Below, piece after piece: positions 17,259-26,678 of a DNA stretch of 64,000 nucleotides. Within the stretch, counting starts at the first letter, position 1. Each line of letters begins with the position of its first letter. The notes beneath the pieces were generated by a model, which worked only from the letters and a program-made list of their open reading frames with translations, searched no databases and was not told the origin of the DNA. Both the position numbers and the translations under genes were made by a program. This stretch comes from Pseudomonas oryzagri (GTDB lineage Bacteria; Pseudomonadota; Gammaproteobacteria; Pseudomonadales; Pseudomonadaceae). The stretch is taken from positions 1-64,000 of the forward strand of contig NZ_JAJHPU010000008.1 in assembly GCF_020831405.1 (NCBI RefSeq), read 5' to 3'.

Positions 17259-18323
17259 TCACCGGGTCAGCGGCTGGTTGGCGGCGTCGTATTCGGGCCA
17301 CAGCTTCTGCAGGCCGAGCTGCTTGATCGCGGTGTCGACGTACTTGGGCTCGACCCAGGCGGTCACGTTGACGTCGCCGCGCAGCAGGCCCAGCTCCTTG
17401 GACTCGGCGACGGTGGCGCGGTAGCGGTCGACGAAGAACTCGTCGAGACGCGGCGAGTAGCGGCGCACCAGGGTCAGCTCGCCCTGCTCGGCGCGCAGCG
17501 ACTCGACCGGCGTGCCGGACTTGGCCCACAGCTCGAAGGCGGCCTTGTCGTTCTCCGGCGCGGCCACCCAGGCGGCGGTCTTCACCAGGCCGTTGACCAC
17601 CTTCTGGACGATCTCGGGGTGCTGCTGCTCGAAGTCGCCGTCGACCAGCACGTGGGTCTGGCGGGTCAGCCGGGCGTCCACCGCGCGGGTGTCGTAGATG
17701 ATCCGGCCGACGCCGTTCTTCTGCAGTTCGAAGGCGGTGGACGACAGCCAGGCGCCGTCGATGTCCCTGGAGGCCAGCGCCGCGCCGGCGGTGGGGAAGT
17801 CCATGTTGAGGGTGCGGAAGTCGCGGTCGCTCAGCCCTTCGCGCTTGAGCGTTCGCGCGGTGGCCAGCTGCAGGTTGGTGCCCTTGAACTGGGCGACCTT
17901 CTTGCCCTTGAGGTCGGCCAGGGTCTTGGCCGGCGAGTCGGCCGGCACCACCAGGTAGTTGGAGGCGAGCAGGCCGTCGGCGGCGATCAGCCTGGTGTTC
18001 AGGCCGCCGGCCTTGCCGATCACCGCCGGCAGGTCGCCCTGCCAGGCGAAGTCCAGCTGCTTGTTGGCCAGCGCCTCGTTGACCGCGGGACCGGCGCCCT
18101 TGAAGTAGGTCCACTCGACCTTGATGCCGTCGGCCTTGAGCTCCTCCTCGATGGCCTGGCGCTGGTGGGCCAGGCTGGTGACGCTGGAGGAGGCGAAGGG
18201 GATGCCGCCCTTGCCCACGGTGGCCAGGCCAAAGCGGATCACCTGGGGTTCGCCGGCGAGGGCGGCGCCGAACCAGCTGGCGCCGAGGGCGGCGACGAGG
18301 GGGAGGAGCAGTTTGCGTTTCAT
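17259..18323 (-). CDS. ABC transporter substrate-binding protein, aliphatic sulfonate (SsuA) type
   Basis: A 354-residue periplasmic binding protein. The signal peptide ends with GAALA near residue 23, followed by the SsuA-like segment VIRFGLATVGKGG. The family segments VEWTYFKGAGPAVNEALA and QLDFAWQGDLPA are present. The ATG at 18323 has the signal peptide; the upstream extension has none. It is about 70% similar in appearance to the protein at 19478-20554, so the two are paralogues. A sigma54 promoter and a pair of activator sites lie upstream. Confidence 0.9.
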   Translation of the reverse strand: MKRKLLLPLVAALGASWFGAALAGEPQVIRFGLATVGKGGIPFASSSVTSLAHQRQAIEEELKADGIKVEWTYFKGAGPAVNEALANKQLDFAWQGDLPAVIGKAGGLNTRLIAADGLLASNYLVVPADSPAKTLADLKGKKVAQFKGTNLQLATARTLKREGLSDRDFRTLNMDFPTAGAALASRDIDGAWLSSTAFELQKNGVGRIIYDTRAVDARLTRQTHVLVDGDFEQQHPEIVQKVVNGLVKTAAWVAAPENDKAAFELWAKSGTPVESLRAEQGELTLVRRYSPRLDEFFVDRYRATVAESKELGLLRGDVNVTAWVEPKYVDTAIKQLGLQKLWPEYDAANQPLTR

Positions 18324-18391
18324 GGGGAAATTCCTGTTTCCGTCGATGGGAGGCTTGCCGAAGCGCCGGGGCGCGGCAGGTACGGGGGACG

Positions 18392-18409
18392 TTGCAGGTG
18401 TTATGCCAA
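18392..18409 (-). promoter_or_regulatory. Sigma54 promoter for the ABC/MFS operon
   Basis: On the minus strand TTGGCATAACACCTGCAA matches the sigma54 pattern, with GG and GC separated by exactly 10 bases. It lies about 70 bases upstream of the start of the binding-protein gene. Confidence 0.8.
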
Positions 18410-18547
18410 TGACTTTCAAGTAGTTAAATTGAAATGCCATATGGACATAACGAAGCGAAAAAACGCCCGTCTGACGGGCGCGGCGCCGGTCGAGCGGGTG
18501 GCGCCGCTCTGGCGCCGGCGGGCCGCGCCGGCCGGGGGGTCTCAAGG

Positions 18548-18596
18548 CTGTGGGGAATTGCGCAGCGCGGGCGGCGGACTGTGGGAAAGTCCGCAG
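18548..18596 (-). promoter_or_regulatory. Paired upstream activator sites, 31 bp apart
   Basis: Two 18-bp sites, CTGTGGGGAATTGCGCAG at 18548-18565 and CTGTGGGAAAGTCCGCAG at 18579-18596 (written on the plus strand), are 31 bases apart start to start. They lie about 140 bases from the sigma54 promoter. They share the half-site pattern CTG...CAG with three other pairs in the window and are probably bound by the SfnR-like activator. Confidence 0.75.
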
Positions 18597-18602
18597 CGCC
18601 GC

Positions 18603-19343
18603 TCAGGTGCGCGTCAGGTTGGACAGGCTGAGCACCAGGCCCGAGGCCAGCAGCAGCCACAGCACCAGGTAGCGGAACTGGCGGTCGTCGACCCGCCGGT
18701 ACAGGCGCATGCCGAGGAAGGTGCCGAGCATCATGGCCGGCGCGCACAGCAGGGTCAGCCGCCAGACCTCGCCGGTCAGCAGGCCCTGGGCGGCGTAGAG
18801 GCCCAGCGCGATGCACAGGATCACCAGGTTGTAGGGCTGGCAGACGCCGCGCTGCAGGTCGGCGCGCCAGCCGCGCAGGCCGCACCAGATGGTCGGCAGC
18901 GGCCCCGGCAGGCCGGACAGCCCGCCGAGCATGCCGCCGCCGGTGCCGACCACGCCGTCGGCCAGCCGGCCGCCCCAGGCGCTGAGCACCGGCAGCTGGC
19001 GCAGGCTGAGCATCAATCCGGCATAGCCGACCAGGAACACGCCGAGCAGGCCCTTGAGGAGCTGCGCATCCACCAGGCGCAGCGCCAGCACGCCCAGCGG
19101 CACGCCGGCGGCGCCGCCGATCAAAAACGGCCAGATGCGCGTCCAGGTGACCGCGCGGCGCACCATGCACAGCGACTGCACCTGGCCGATGACCGAGCAG
19201 GTCACCACCAACGCGGCGGCGATCGCCGGGTCCAGCACGTACAGCCAGAAGCCCAGGGCGGTGAGCCCGGTACCGAAGCCGCTGAGGCCGGTGACGAAAC
19301 CGCCGCACAGGGCGCCGGCCAGGATGATCGCTTCGGCAAGCAC
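18603..19343 (-). CDS. TauE/SafE-family sulfite exporter
   Basis: A 246-residue membrane protein with about eight segments and the family motif GLSGFGTGL near the N terminus; the second half repeats the first (VVGTGGGMLGGLSG). This is the TauE/SafE family, which exports sulfite or sulfoacetate. The best start is a GTG at 19343 with GGAG 11 bases upstream. The 878-codon open frame that runs through it from 21239 is an artefact of high GC. It follows the second binding-protein gene, so sulfite or a sulfur anion probably leaves the cell through it when the substrate is desulfonated. Confidence 0.85.
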   Translation of the reverse strand: MLAEAIILAGALCGGFVTGLSGFGTGLTALGFWLYVLDPAIAAALVVTCSVIGQVQSLCMVRRAVTWTRIWPFLIGGAAGVPLGVLALRLVDAQLLKGLLGVFLVGYAGLMLSLRQLPVLSAWGGRLADGVVGTGGGMLGGLSGLPGPLPTIWCGLRGWRADLQRGVCQPYNLVILCIALGLYAAQGLLTGEVWRLTLLCAPAMMLGTFLGMRLYRRVDDRQFRYLVLWLLLASGLVLSLSNLTRT

Positions 19344-19477
19344 GTCGGGGTTGTCTCCATGAGGGGAGCGCCGCGGGCGGGGGCGGCGGCGCAAAACAGG
19401 AAAGCCGCTCGGGCCTGATGGCCGGAGCGCCCTGGCGAGGCGAGCGCAGGCACGGCGGCCTGCGCGTTTGGGGAGGG

Positions 19478-20554
19478 TCAGCGGCTGCCCACGCGGTTGT
19501 CGGCGTCGTACACCGGCCACAGCGCCTGCAGGCCGGCCTGCTCGATGGCGCGCTCGACGTACTTGGGCTCGACCCACTGGGCGACGTCGACGTCGTTGCG
19601 GATCAGCCCCAGCTCCTTGGACTCCTTGACCGTGGTGCGGTAGCGCTCGATGAAGAAGGCGTCGATGCGCGGCGAGTAGTTGCGCAGGAACGACTGGCCG
19701 GCCTGCACCTGGCGCAGCGCTTCGACCGGCGTGCCGGAGTTGGCCCACAGCTTGAGCGCCTCCTCGCGGTTGGCGTCCGCGGCGGCCCAGGCGGCGGCCT
19801 TGACCAGGCCGTTGGCGACCTTCTGGACGATCTCGGGATGCTTCTGTTCGAAATCGCCGTCGACCAGCACGTGGGCCTGGCGGGTCAGGCTGGCGTCGAC
19901 GGCGCGGGAGTCGTAGATGATCCGGCCGATGCCCTTGTCCTGGAACTGGAACGCCTCGGGGCCGAACCAGCCGCCGTCGATGTCCTTGGAGGCCAGCGCC
20001 GCCGAGGCGGTGGCGGTGTCCATGTTGACCAGGCGGAAGTCGCGGTCGCGGAAGCCCTCGCGCTTGAGGGCGCGCAGGATCACCAGGTGCAGGTTGGTGC
20101 CCTTGAACAGCGAGACCTTCTTGCCCTGGAGATCGGCCAGGCTCCTGGCCGGGGAATCGGCGGGCACCACCAGGTAGGTCGAGTTGAGCAGGCGGTCGGC
20201 GGCGATCAGTTTGGTATTGAGGCCGCCGGCCTTGCCGACCACCGCCGGCAGGTCGCCCTGCATGGAGAAGTCCAGCTGCTTGTTGGCCAGCGCCTCGTTG
20301 ACCGCGGGGCCCGCGCCCTTGAAGTAGTGCCACTCGACCTTGATGCCGTCGGCCTTGAGCTCCTCCTCGATGGTCTGGCGCTGGTGGGCCAGCTCGGAGG
20401 TGTTGTCCGGCGCATAGGGCACGCCGCCCTTGCCGACGGTGGCCATGCCGAAGCGGATCACCGTGGGGGCCTCGGCGGCCAGCGCGGCGGCGCCCGGCAG
20501 CAGGCTGGCGCTCAACAGGCCGAGCAGGGTGACGGCCAGCAATTTCTTCTTCAT
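19478..20554 (-). CDS. ABC transporter substrate-binding protein, aliphatic sulfonate (SsuA) type
   Basis: A 358-residue periplasmic binding protein with a signal peptide (MKKKLLAVTLLGLLSASL, cleavage near ALA) and the same body as the 17259-18323 protein: VIRFGMATVGKGG, WHYFKGAGPAVNEALANKQ and the QGDLPAVVGKAGGLNT region. The two look like a tandem duplication. No permease or ATPase is next to it, so it may feed the ABC system at 13.5-16 kb. It is followed by the TauE-like gene. A sigma54 promoter lies 65 bases upstream. Confidence 0.9.
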   Translation of the reverse strand: MKKKLLAVTLLGLLSASLLPGAAALAAEAPTVIRFGMATVGKGGVPYAPDNTSELAHQRQTIEEELKADGIKVEWHYFKGAGPAVNEALANKQLDFSMQGDLPAVVGKAGGLNTKLIAADRLLNSTYLVVPADSPARSLADLQGKKVSLFKGTNLHLVILRALKREGFRDRDFRLVNMDTATASAALASKDIDGGWFGPEAFQFQDKGIGRIIYDSRAVDASLTRQAHVLVDGDFEQKHPEIVQKVANGLVKAAAWAAADANREEALKLWANSGTPVEALRQVQAGQSFLRNYSPRIDAFFIERYRTTVKESKELGLIRNDVDVAQWVEPKYVERAIEQAGLQALWPVYDADNRVGSR

Positions 20555-20618
20555 CGCAGTTTTCCTTTTCGCAGAGGCACGCAGGACAAGGCAGGCACGA
20601 CGCCTGATAAATGCGAAA

Positions 20619-20636
20619 AAGCAATTGATATGCCGG
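20619..20636 (-). promoter_or_regulatory. Sigma54 promoter for the second binding-protein gene
   Basis: On the minus strand CCGGCATATCAATTGCTT has GG and GC exactly 10 bases apart (GGCAT-N5-TTGC). It lies about 65 bases from the ATG at 20554. Confidence 0.75.
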
Positions 20637-20735
20637 ATTCAAAAACTCACCGGCATATGGGGAGCCGGCACGCGCGTGCCGCAGGCGGCGCGCAGGAGCG
20701 GCGTGGCGCGGCCAATGGGCGCAAGCCGTCCGCTG

Positions 20736-20784
20736 CTGCGGAAAAACCCACAGCCCGCGCGGCGCTTTGCCGAAAAGCCAACAG
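20736..20784. promoter_or_regulatory. Paired upstream activator sites, 31 bp apart, between divergent genes
   Basis: CTGCGGAAAAACCCACAG at 20736-20753 and TTGCCGAAAAGCCAACAG at 20767-20784 are 31 bases apart. Because each is close to a dyad they could serve both directions: the minus-strand sigma54 promoter about 100 bases to the left and the plus-strand one about 65 bases to the right. Confidence 0.78.
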
Positions 20785-20848
20785 CAGCATTGACCCGCCA
20801 TAGCCTGACGGGGCAGGGCGAGGGCCGGGCGGCAAGGTCCGGCGGGCG

Positions 20849-20866
20849 TTGGCATGCCGGCTGCTA
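20849..20866 (+). promoter_or_regulatory. Sigma54 promoter for the first NtaA/SnaA/DszA-type monooxygenase
   Basis: TTGGCATGCCGGCTGCTA has GG and GC exactly 10 bases apart. It lies 55 bases before the ATG at 20920. Confidence 0.78.
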
Positions 20867-20919
20867 TGGCACGGCAACCCTGCGGCGGAAATGCCGCCCG
20901 ATTGCCCAAAGGAATCCCC

Positions 20920-22281
20920 ATGAGCCAGCGCCAACTTGCCCTCAACGCCTTCATCCTGCCCACCGGCCACCATATCGCCGCCTGGCGGCGCGCCGACGTG
21001 CCCGAGCACGCCAACCACGACTTCGCCGAGTATGTGCGGGTGGCCCAGGCCGCCGAGGCGGCCAAGTTCGACGCGGTGTTCGTCTCCGACTCGGTGGCGG
21101 CGGCCGCGGGCAACGGCGGCAGCAGCCTGGAAGAGCTGGCTCTGACCGCGCGCGGCACGCGCCTGGAACCCTTCACCCTGCTCGCGGCGCTGGCCGCGGT
21201 GACCGAGCGCATCGGCCTGATCGGCACGGTGAGCACCACCTACAACGAGCCCTACCACCTGGCGCGGCGCTTCGCCTCGCTGGACTGGATCTCCGGCGGG
21301 CGCGCCGGCTGGAACCTGGTGACCTCCTCGGCACCGGCCGAGGCGCTCAACTTCAACCAGAGCGAGCTGCCCGAGCACGGCGAGCGCTACCAGCGCGCCG
21401 GGGAGTTCCTCGACGTGGTGCAGGGCCTGTGGGACAGCTGGGAGGACGACGCCTTCGTCCGCGACAAGGCCAGCGGCCAGTTCTTCGACCCGGCCAAACT
21501 GCACGTGCTCGATCATCAGGGCCCGTTCTACCGGGTCAAGGGCCCGCTCAACGTGGCGCGCTCGCCGCAGGGCTACCCGGTGCTGGTGCAGGCGGGCTCC
21601 TCGGAGCCTGGCAGGGAGATCGCCGCGCGCAGCGCCGAGGCGATCTTCACCGCCCACCAGAGCCTGGAAAGTGCCCAGGCCTTCTACGCCGACGTGAAGG
21701 GGCGTCTGGCCAAGTACGGCCGCCGGCCGGACGAGCTGAAGATCCTGCCGGGCATCTTCCCGGTGGTCGGCCGCACGGAGGAGGAAGCGCAGGCCAAGTA
21801 CCGCGAGCTGCAGGAGCTGATCGACCCGCGCGTGGGTGTCAACCTGCTCAGCGCGCTGGTCGGCGCCGACCTGTCCGGCCACGACATCGACGGCCCGCTG
21901 CCGCCGCTGCCGGTCACCAACCAGAACCAGAGCCGCCAGGCGCTGGTGCAGGAACTGGCCGCGCGCGAGAAGCTGAGCATCCGCGAGCTGTACCTGCGCA
22001 TCGCCGGCGCGCGCGGCCACTGGACGGTGGTCGGCTCGGCCGCGCAGGTCGCCGACCAGATCCAGCAGTGGTTCGAAAACGGCGCCGCCGACGGCTTCAA
22101 CGTGCTGGCGCCCTGGCTGCCGGGCGGGCTGGACGAGTTCATCGAGCTGGTGGTGCCGGAGCTGCGCCGCCGCGGGCTGTTCCGCGAGGAGTATTCCGGC
22201 AGCACGCTGCGCGAGCATTTGGGTCTGGCGCGGCCGGAGAACCAATACGTCGCCGGACGTCGCCAGCGCGCGGCGAGCTGA
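20920..22281 (+). CDS. NtaA/SnaA/DszA-family flavin-dependent monooxygenase
   Basis: A 453-residue LLM-type monooxygenase of the nitrilotriacetate/pristinamycin/dibenzothiophene-sulfone group. Family segments: FDAVFVSDS, then TRLEPFTLLAALAAVTERI, then DWISGGRAGWNLVTS and GHWTVVGSAAQVADQIQ. It needs FMNH2 from a separate reductase. Members of this group next to sfn/ssu genes cleave C-S bonds or oxidise sulfones and sulfonates. The ATG at 20920 is preceded by AAAGGAAT. It closely resembles the 24198-25559 protein (same length, same blocks), so the two arose by duplication. Confidence 0.9.
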   Translation: MSQRQLALNAFILPTGHHIAAWRRADVPEHANHDFAEYVRVAQAAEAAKFDAVFVSDSVAAAAGNGGSSLEELALTARGTRLEPFTLLAALAAVTERIGLIGTVSTTYNEPYHLARRFASLDWISGGRAGWNLVTSSAPAEALNFNQSELPEHGERYQRAGEFLDVVQGLWDSWEDDAFVRDKASGQFFDPAKLHVLDHQGPFYRVKGPLNVARSPQGYPVLVQAGSSEPGREIAARSAEAIFTAHQSLESAQAFYADVKGRLAKYGRRPDELKILPGIFPVVGRTEEEAQAKYRELQELIDPRVGVNLLSALVGADLSGHDIDGPLPPLPVTNQNQSRQALVQELAAREKLSIRELYLRIAGARGHWTVVGSAAQVADQIQQWFENGAADGFNVLAPWLPGGLDEFIELVVPELRRRGLFREEYSGSTLREHLGLARPENQYVAGRRQRAAS

Positions 22282-22312
22282 CGGCGCAGCAGGCCGCCCT
22301 GCGGCGGCCTGT

Positions 22313-22748
22313 TGGCGAATAAATTCGCCCCTACAGAGGACGATCGCCATGGCGCAGGAAGCCGTTGTCGAGCTGCTCGCCGGCGCAAAGCACTGGCCTC
22401 GGAGACAGCGCCAACGCGGCAACCGTGTGGGGACGCATTCATTCGCCTGGCGGGGCCGCGCTGGCGAATGAATTCACCCCTACAGAAGAGCATCGCCATG
22501 GCGCTGGAAGCCATCGTCGAGCTGCTCGCAGGCGCGACGCGCTGGCCCCGGAGACAGCGCCAACGCGGCAACGGTGTGGGGACGAATTCATTCGCCTGAC
22601 GAGGCCGCGCTGGCGAATGAATTCGCCCCTACATCAGGAGCATCGCCATGGCGCAGGAAGCCATCGTCGAGTTGCTCGCAGGCGCGGCGCGCTGGCCCCG
22701 GAGACAGCGCCCGCGCACGAACCCTGTAGGGGCGAATTCATTCGCCTT
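22313..22748 (+). repeat. Tandem repeat: REP-like palindromes with a repeated start-codon module
   Basis: Three units of about 149 bases. Each has a GGCGAATGAATTCGCCCC-type palindrome, then a purine-rich ribosome-binding-like stretch, ATCGCC, ATG and codons for M-A-(Q/L)-E-A-(I/V)-V-E-L-L-A-G. The ATGs are at 22350, 22498 and 22648 (spacing 148 and 150). None of the three frames continues as a convincing gene. A last single palindrome arm ends the array at 22748. The same palindrome and module occur at 4.6-5.2 kb. Confidence 0.85.
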
Positions 22749-22789
22749 TACGGGGCCTTCAGACAATGGATTCGCTCCGCCCATCAACC

Positions 22790-23902
<1,113 letters not shown>

Positions 23903-24025
23903 GGCGGCCTCGCTTACTACGGGTTCTCGATTCCAGAGGACTCTAGCGGCATATCCTTATGTTTAAAAATAATCATATTTGATTTGCATATATCAATAAT
24001 GGAATAAAGCTCGAAAGGAGCCTTG

Positions 24026-24074
24026 CTGGCGAAAAACCCGCAGAACGCGGCCACCGCTGCGCAAAATCCAACAG
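24026..24074 (+). promoter_or_regulatory. Paired upstream activator sites, 31 bp apart
   Basis: CTGGCGAAAAACCCGCAG at 24026-24043 and CTGCGCAAAATCCAACAG at 24057-24074. They are 31 bases apart and end 50 bases before the sigma54 promoter of the second monooxygenase. The A-rich centre is also present in the pair at 20736-20784. Confidence 0.8.
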
Positions 24075-24123
24075 TTGCGAGTGATCGGCCGGCAAAATCC
24101 GCGAAATAGCGGGCTTTTGGCGA

Positions 24124-24141
24124 TTGGCACGCTTGCTGCTA
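24124..24141 (+). promoter_or_regulatory. Sigma54 promoter for the second NtaA/SnaA/DszA-type monooxygenase operon
   Basis: TTGGCACGCTTGCTGCTA has GG and GC exactly 10 bases apart and is the closest in the window to the textbook TGGCAC element. It lies 57 bases before the ATG at 24198. Confidence 0.82.
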
Positions 24142-24197
24142 TCACCCTGTCAGCGCCGCAGCGAGCGGCGAGTCGCATCGCACTGACAGGGAATCCC

Positions 24198-25559
24198 ATG
24201 AGCCAGCGTCAACTCAGTCTGAATGCCTTCCTGATGGCCACCGGCCATCACATCGCCGCCTGGCGGCACCCGGACGTGCCGGCCGGCGCCGAGCTGGACT
24301 TCAAGCAATACCTGAAGGTCGCGAGGCTGGCCGAGGCCGCCAAGTTCGATGCGCTGTTCGTCGCCGACGGCGTGGCGGTCAGCCTGGAAAGCGCCGGCAG
24401 CTTCGACGTCGCCGCGCGCACCGCGCGGGCTTCCTACCTGGAGCCGTTCACCCTGCTGTCCGCGCTGGCCGCGGTGACCGAGCGCATCGGCCTGATCGGC
24501 ACGGTGAGCACCAGCTTCAACGAACCCTTCCACCTGGCGCGCAAGTTCGCCTCGCTGGACTGGATCTCCGGGGGCCGCGCCGGCTGGAACCAGGTGACCT
24601 CCAACACCCTGGCCGAAGCGCAGAACTTCAATCGCGACCAGCATTTGGAGCACGCCCTGCGCTACGAGCGCGCCGACGAATTCCTCGACGTGGTCAAGGG
24701 CCTGTGGGACAGCTGGGAGGACGACGCCTTCCTGCGCGACAAGGCCAGCGGCCAGTTCTTCGACCCGGCCAGGCTCCATGAGCTGAACCACCGCGGCAAA
24801 CACTTCCAGGTCAAGGGCCCGCTCAACGTGGCGCGTTCGCCGCAGGGCTACCCGGTGCTGGTGCAGGCCGGCTCCTCCGAGGCCGGCAAGGAGATCGCCG
24901 CGCGCACCGCCGAGGCGATCTTCACCGCCCACCAGAGCCTGGAAAGCGCCCAGGCCTTCTACGCCGACGTCAAGGGACGCCTGGCCAAATACGGCCGCCG
25001 CCCCGAGGAGCTGAAGGTGCTGCCCGGCATCCTCGCCGTCGTCGGCCGCACGGAGGAGGAGGCACAGGCCAAGTACCGCCAACTGCAGGAGCTGATCCAC
25101 CCGCAGGTCGGCCTGTCGCTGCTGTCGGGGATGATCGGCGCCGACCTTTCCGCCTACGACCTCGACGGCCCGGTGCCGCAGGACCTGCCGGAAACCAACG
25201 GCGGCAAGAGCCGCCAGGCGCTGCTGCTCGATCTGGCCGCACGCGAGCAGCTGAGCATCCGCGAGCTATACCTGCGCATCGCCGGCGCGCGCGGCCACTG
25301 GACGGTGGTCGGCACCGCCGAACAGGTCGCCGACCAGATCCAGCTGTGGTTCGAGAACGGCGCCGCCGACGGCTTCAACGTCATGCCGCCGTGGCTGCCG
25401 GGCGGTCTGGAGGACTTCATCGAACTGGTGGTGCCCGAGCTGCGCCGTCGCGGGCTGTTCCGCACCGAGTACGCCGGCACCACCCTGCGCGAGCACTTCG
25501 GCCTGGCCCGGCCGGAAAACCAGCACGTCCTGCGGCGCCAGCAGCGCGCCGCGAGCTGA
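24198..25559 (+). CDS. NtaA/SnaA/DszA-family flavin-dependent monooxygenase
   Basis: A 453-residue LLM monooxygenase nearly matching the one at 20920-22281 block by block: FDALFVADG, SYLEPFTLLSALAAVTERI, DWISGGRAGWNQVTS, GHWTVVGTAEQVADQIQ. Differences cluster in residues 60-85 and 300-340, where substrate contacts are likely, so the duplicates may have different substrates. The ATG at 24198 follows CAGGGAAT. It heads a plus-strand operon with a TauD-type dioxygenase, a GST and an aldo/keto reductase, controlled by a sigma54 promoter. Confidence 0.9.
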   Translation: MSQRQLSLNAFLMATGHHIAAWRHPDVPAGAELDFKQYLKVARLAEAAKFDALFVADGVAVSLESAGSFDVAARTARASYLEPFTLLSALAAVTERIGLIGTVSTSFNEPFHLARKFASLDWISGGRAGWNQVTSNTLAEAQNFNRDQHLEHALRYERADEFLDVVKGLWDSWEDDAFLRDKASGQFFDPARLHELNHRGKHFQVKGPLNVARSPQGYPVLVQAGSSEAGKEIAARTAEAIFTAHQSLESAQAFYADVKGRLAKYGRRPEELKVLPGILAVVGRTEEEAQAKYRQLQELIHPQVGLSLLSGMIGADLSAYDLDGPVPQDLPETNGGKSRQALLLDLAAREQLSIRELYLRIAGARGHWTVVGTAEQVADQIQLWFENGAADGFNVMPPWLPGGLEDFIELVVPELRRRGLFRTEYAGTTLREHFGLARPENQHVLRRQQRAAS

Positions 25560-25616
25560 ACACCCACCTTCGCTTTGCCAACGAGATCGGCGGCATTACC
25601 GCCAGGGAGAACCGAC

Positions 25617-26531
25617 ATGAGCCTGACCATCAAACCCATCACCGGCCGCATCGGCGCCACCGTCCACGGCGTGCGGGTGACCGACCTCTCCGACGAGCAG
25701 TTCGCCGAACTGAACCAGGCGCTGCTCAAGCACAAGGCGCTGTTCTTCGCCGACCAGCACCTCACCGACGCCGAGCAGGAAGCCTTCGCCGGCCGCTTCG
25801 GCGACCTGGTGGTGCACCCGACCACGCCGTCGGAGGCCAACACCGCCGGCATCCTCGAAGTGGACTCCGAGCGCTCGCGCGCCAACTCCTGGCACACCGA
25901 CATCAGCTTCGTGGTCGACTATCCGAAGATCACCTTCCTGCGCGGCGAGGTGATCCCCGAGTTCGGCGGCGACACCGTGTTCGCCAACACCGTCAGCGCT
26001 TACCAGGACCTGCCGGCGCCGCTGCAGCAGCTGGCCGACAGCCTGTGGGTGCGCCACACCAACGACTACGACTACGCCGCGCCCAAGCAGATCGCCGCGG
26101 TGGCCAACAAGCGCTTCCGCGAGCAGTTCACCTCCACCGTCTACGAGAGCGAGCACCCGCTGGTACGCGTGCATCCGGAAACCGGCGAGAAGGCGCTGCT
26201 GCTCGGCCACTTCGCCGAGCGCATCGTCGGCCTCAGCTCGCGCGACTCGCGCGCGCTGCTCGATCTGTTCCAGGCGCACATCGTCAAGCTGGAGAACATC
26301 GTGCGCTGGCGCTGGAGCAAGGGCGACCTGGCGGTGTGGGACAACCGCGCCACCCAGCACATCGCCGTCGACGACTACGGCAGCGCCCGGCGCATCGTGC
26401 GGCGCAGCACCGTACACGGCGAGATCCCGGTGTCGGTCAGCGGCGAGAGCAGCCGCGCGATCAAGCCCAGCGCCGACACCCGCACCCCGCTGACCGAGGC
26501 CGACAAGCCGGCGGTCAAGAAAGCCAGCTGA
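25617..26531 (+). CDS. TauD/TfdA-family alpha-ketoglutarate dioxygenase, AtsK-like
   Basis: A 304-residue non-haem Fe(II) dioxygenase. The metal ligands are H93 and D95 in SWHTDISF and H249 in WDNRATQHIA, with the alpha-ketoglutarate Arg a few residues further on (RRIVRRS). The WHTD block and the NDYDYA segment resemble the alkylsulfatase AtsK more than taurine dioxygenase. It would oxidise the carbon next to a sulfate or sulfonate group and release sulfate or sulfite. It is the second gene of the operon started by the monooxygenase. Confidence 0.88.
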   Translation: MSLTIKPITGRIGATVHGVRVTDLSDEQFAELNQALLKHKALFFADQHLTDAEQEAFAGRFGDLVVHPTTPSEANTAGILEVDSERSRANSWHTDISFVVDYPKITFLRGEVIPEFGGDTVFANTVSAYQDLPAPLQQLADSLWVRHTNDYDYAAPKQIAAVANKRFREQFTSTVYESEHPLVRVHPETGEKALLLGHFAERIVGLSSRDSRALLDLFQAHIVKLENIVRWRWSKGDLAVWDNRATQHIAVDDYGSARRIVRRSTVHGEIPVSVSGESSRAIKPSADTRTPLTEADKPAVKKAS

Positions 26532-26678
26532 GGCAGCGCGACTACGAGATAGCGGCGCAGGGAGGCGCCGAGGCAGGAAGCCAAGCGTGGGGCAGGGCGT
26601 CAGGACGACGCCCGCGCCGCACACCCCTTTATCCCGGACGATCGCCGTGTGGCGGTCGTCCCGTTCGTGAGGTATTGC

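Noticed and set aside
18603-21239. An 878-codon open frame on the minus strand
   Set aside because: Only its last 246 codons are a real gene (TauE-like, GTG start at 19343). The rest overlaps the binding-protein gene in the wrong phase and is Arg/Gly-rich, as expected of a GC-rich shadow.
23903-24025. A sigma54 promoter for the SfnR-like gene itself
   Set aside because: No GG-N10-GC element is found on the minus strand before 23902. Control by another sigma factor (with CysB, as in some Pseudomonas) is more likely.
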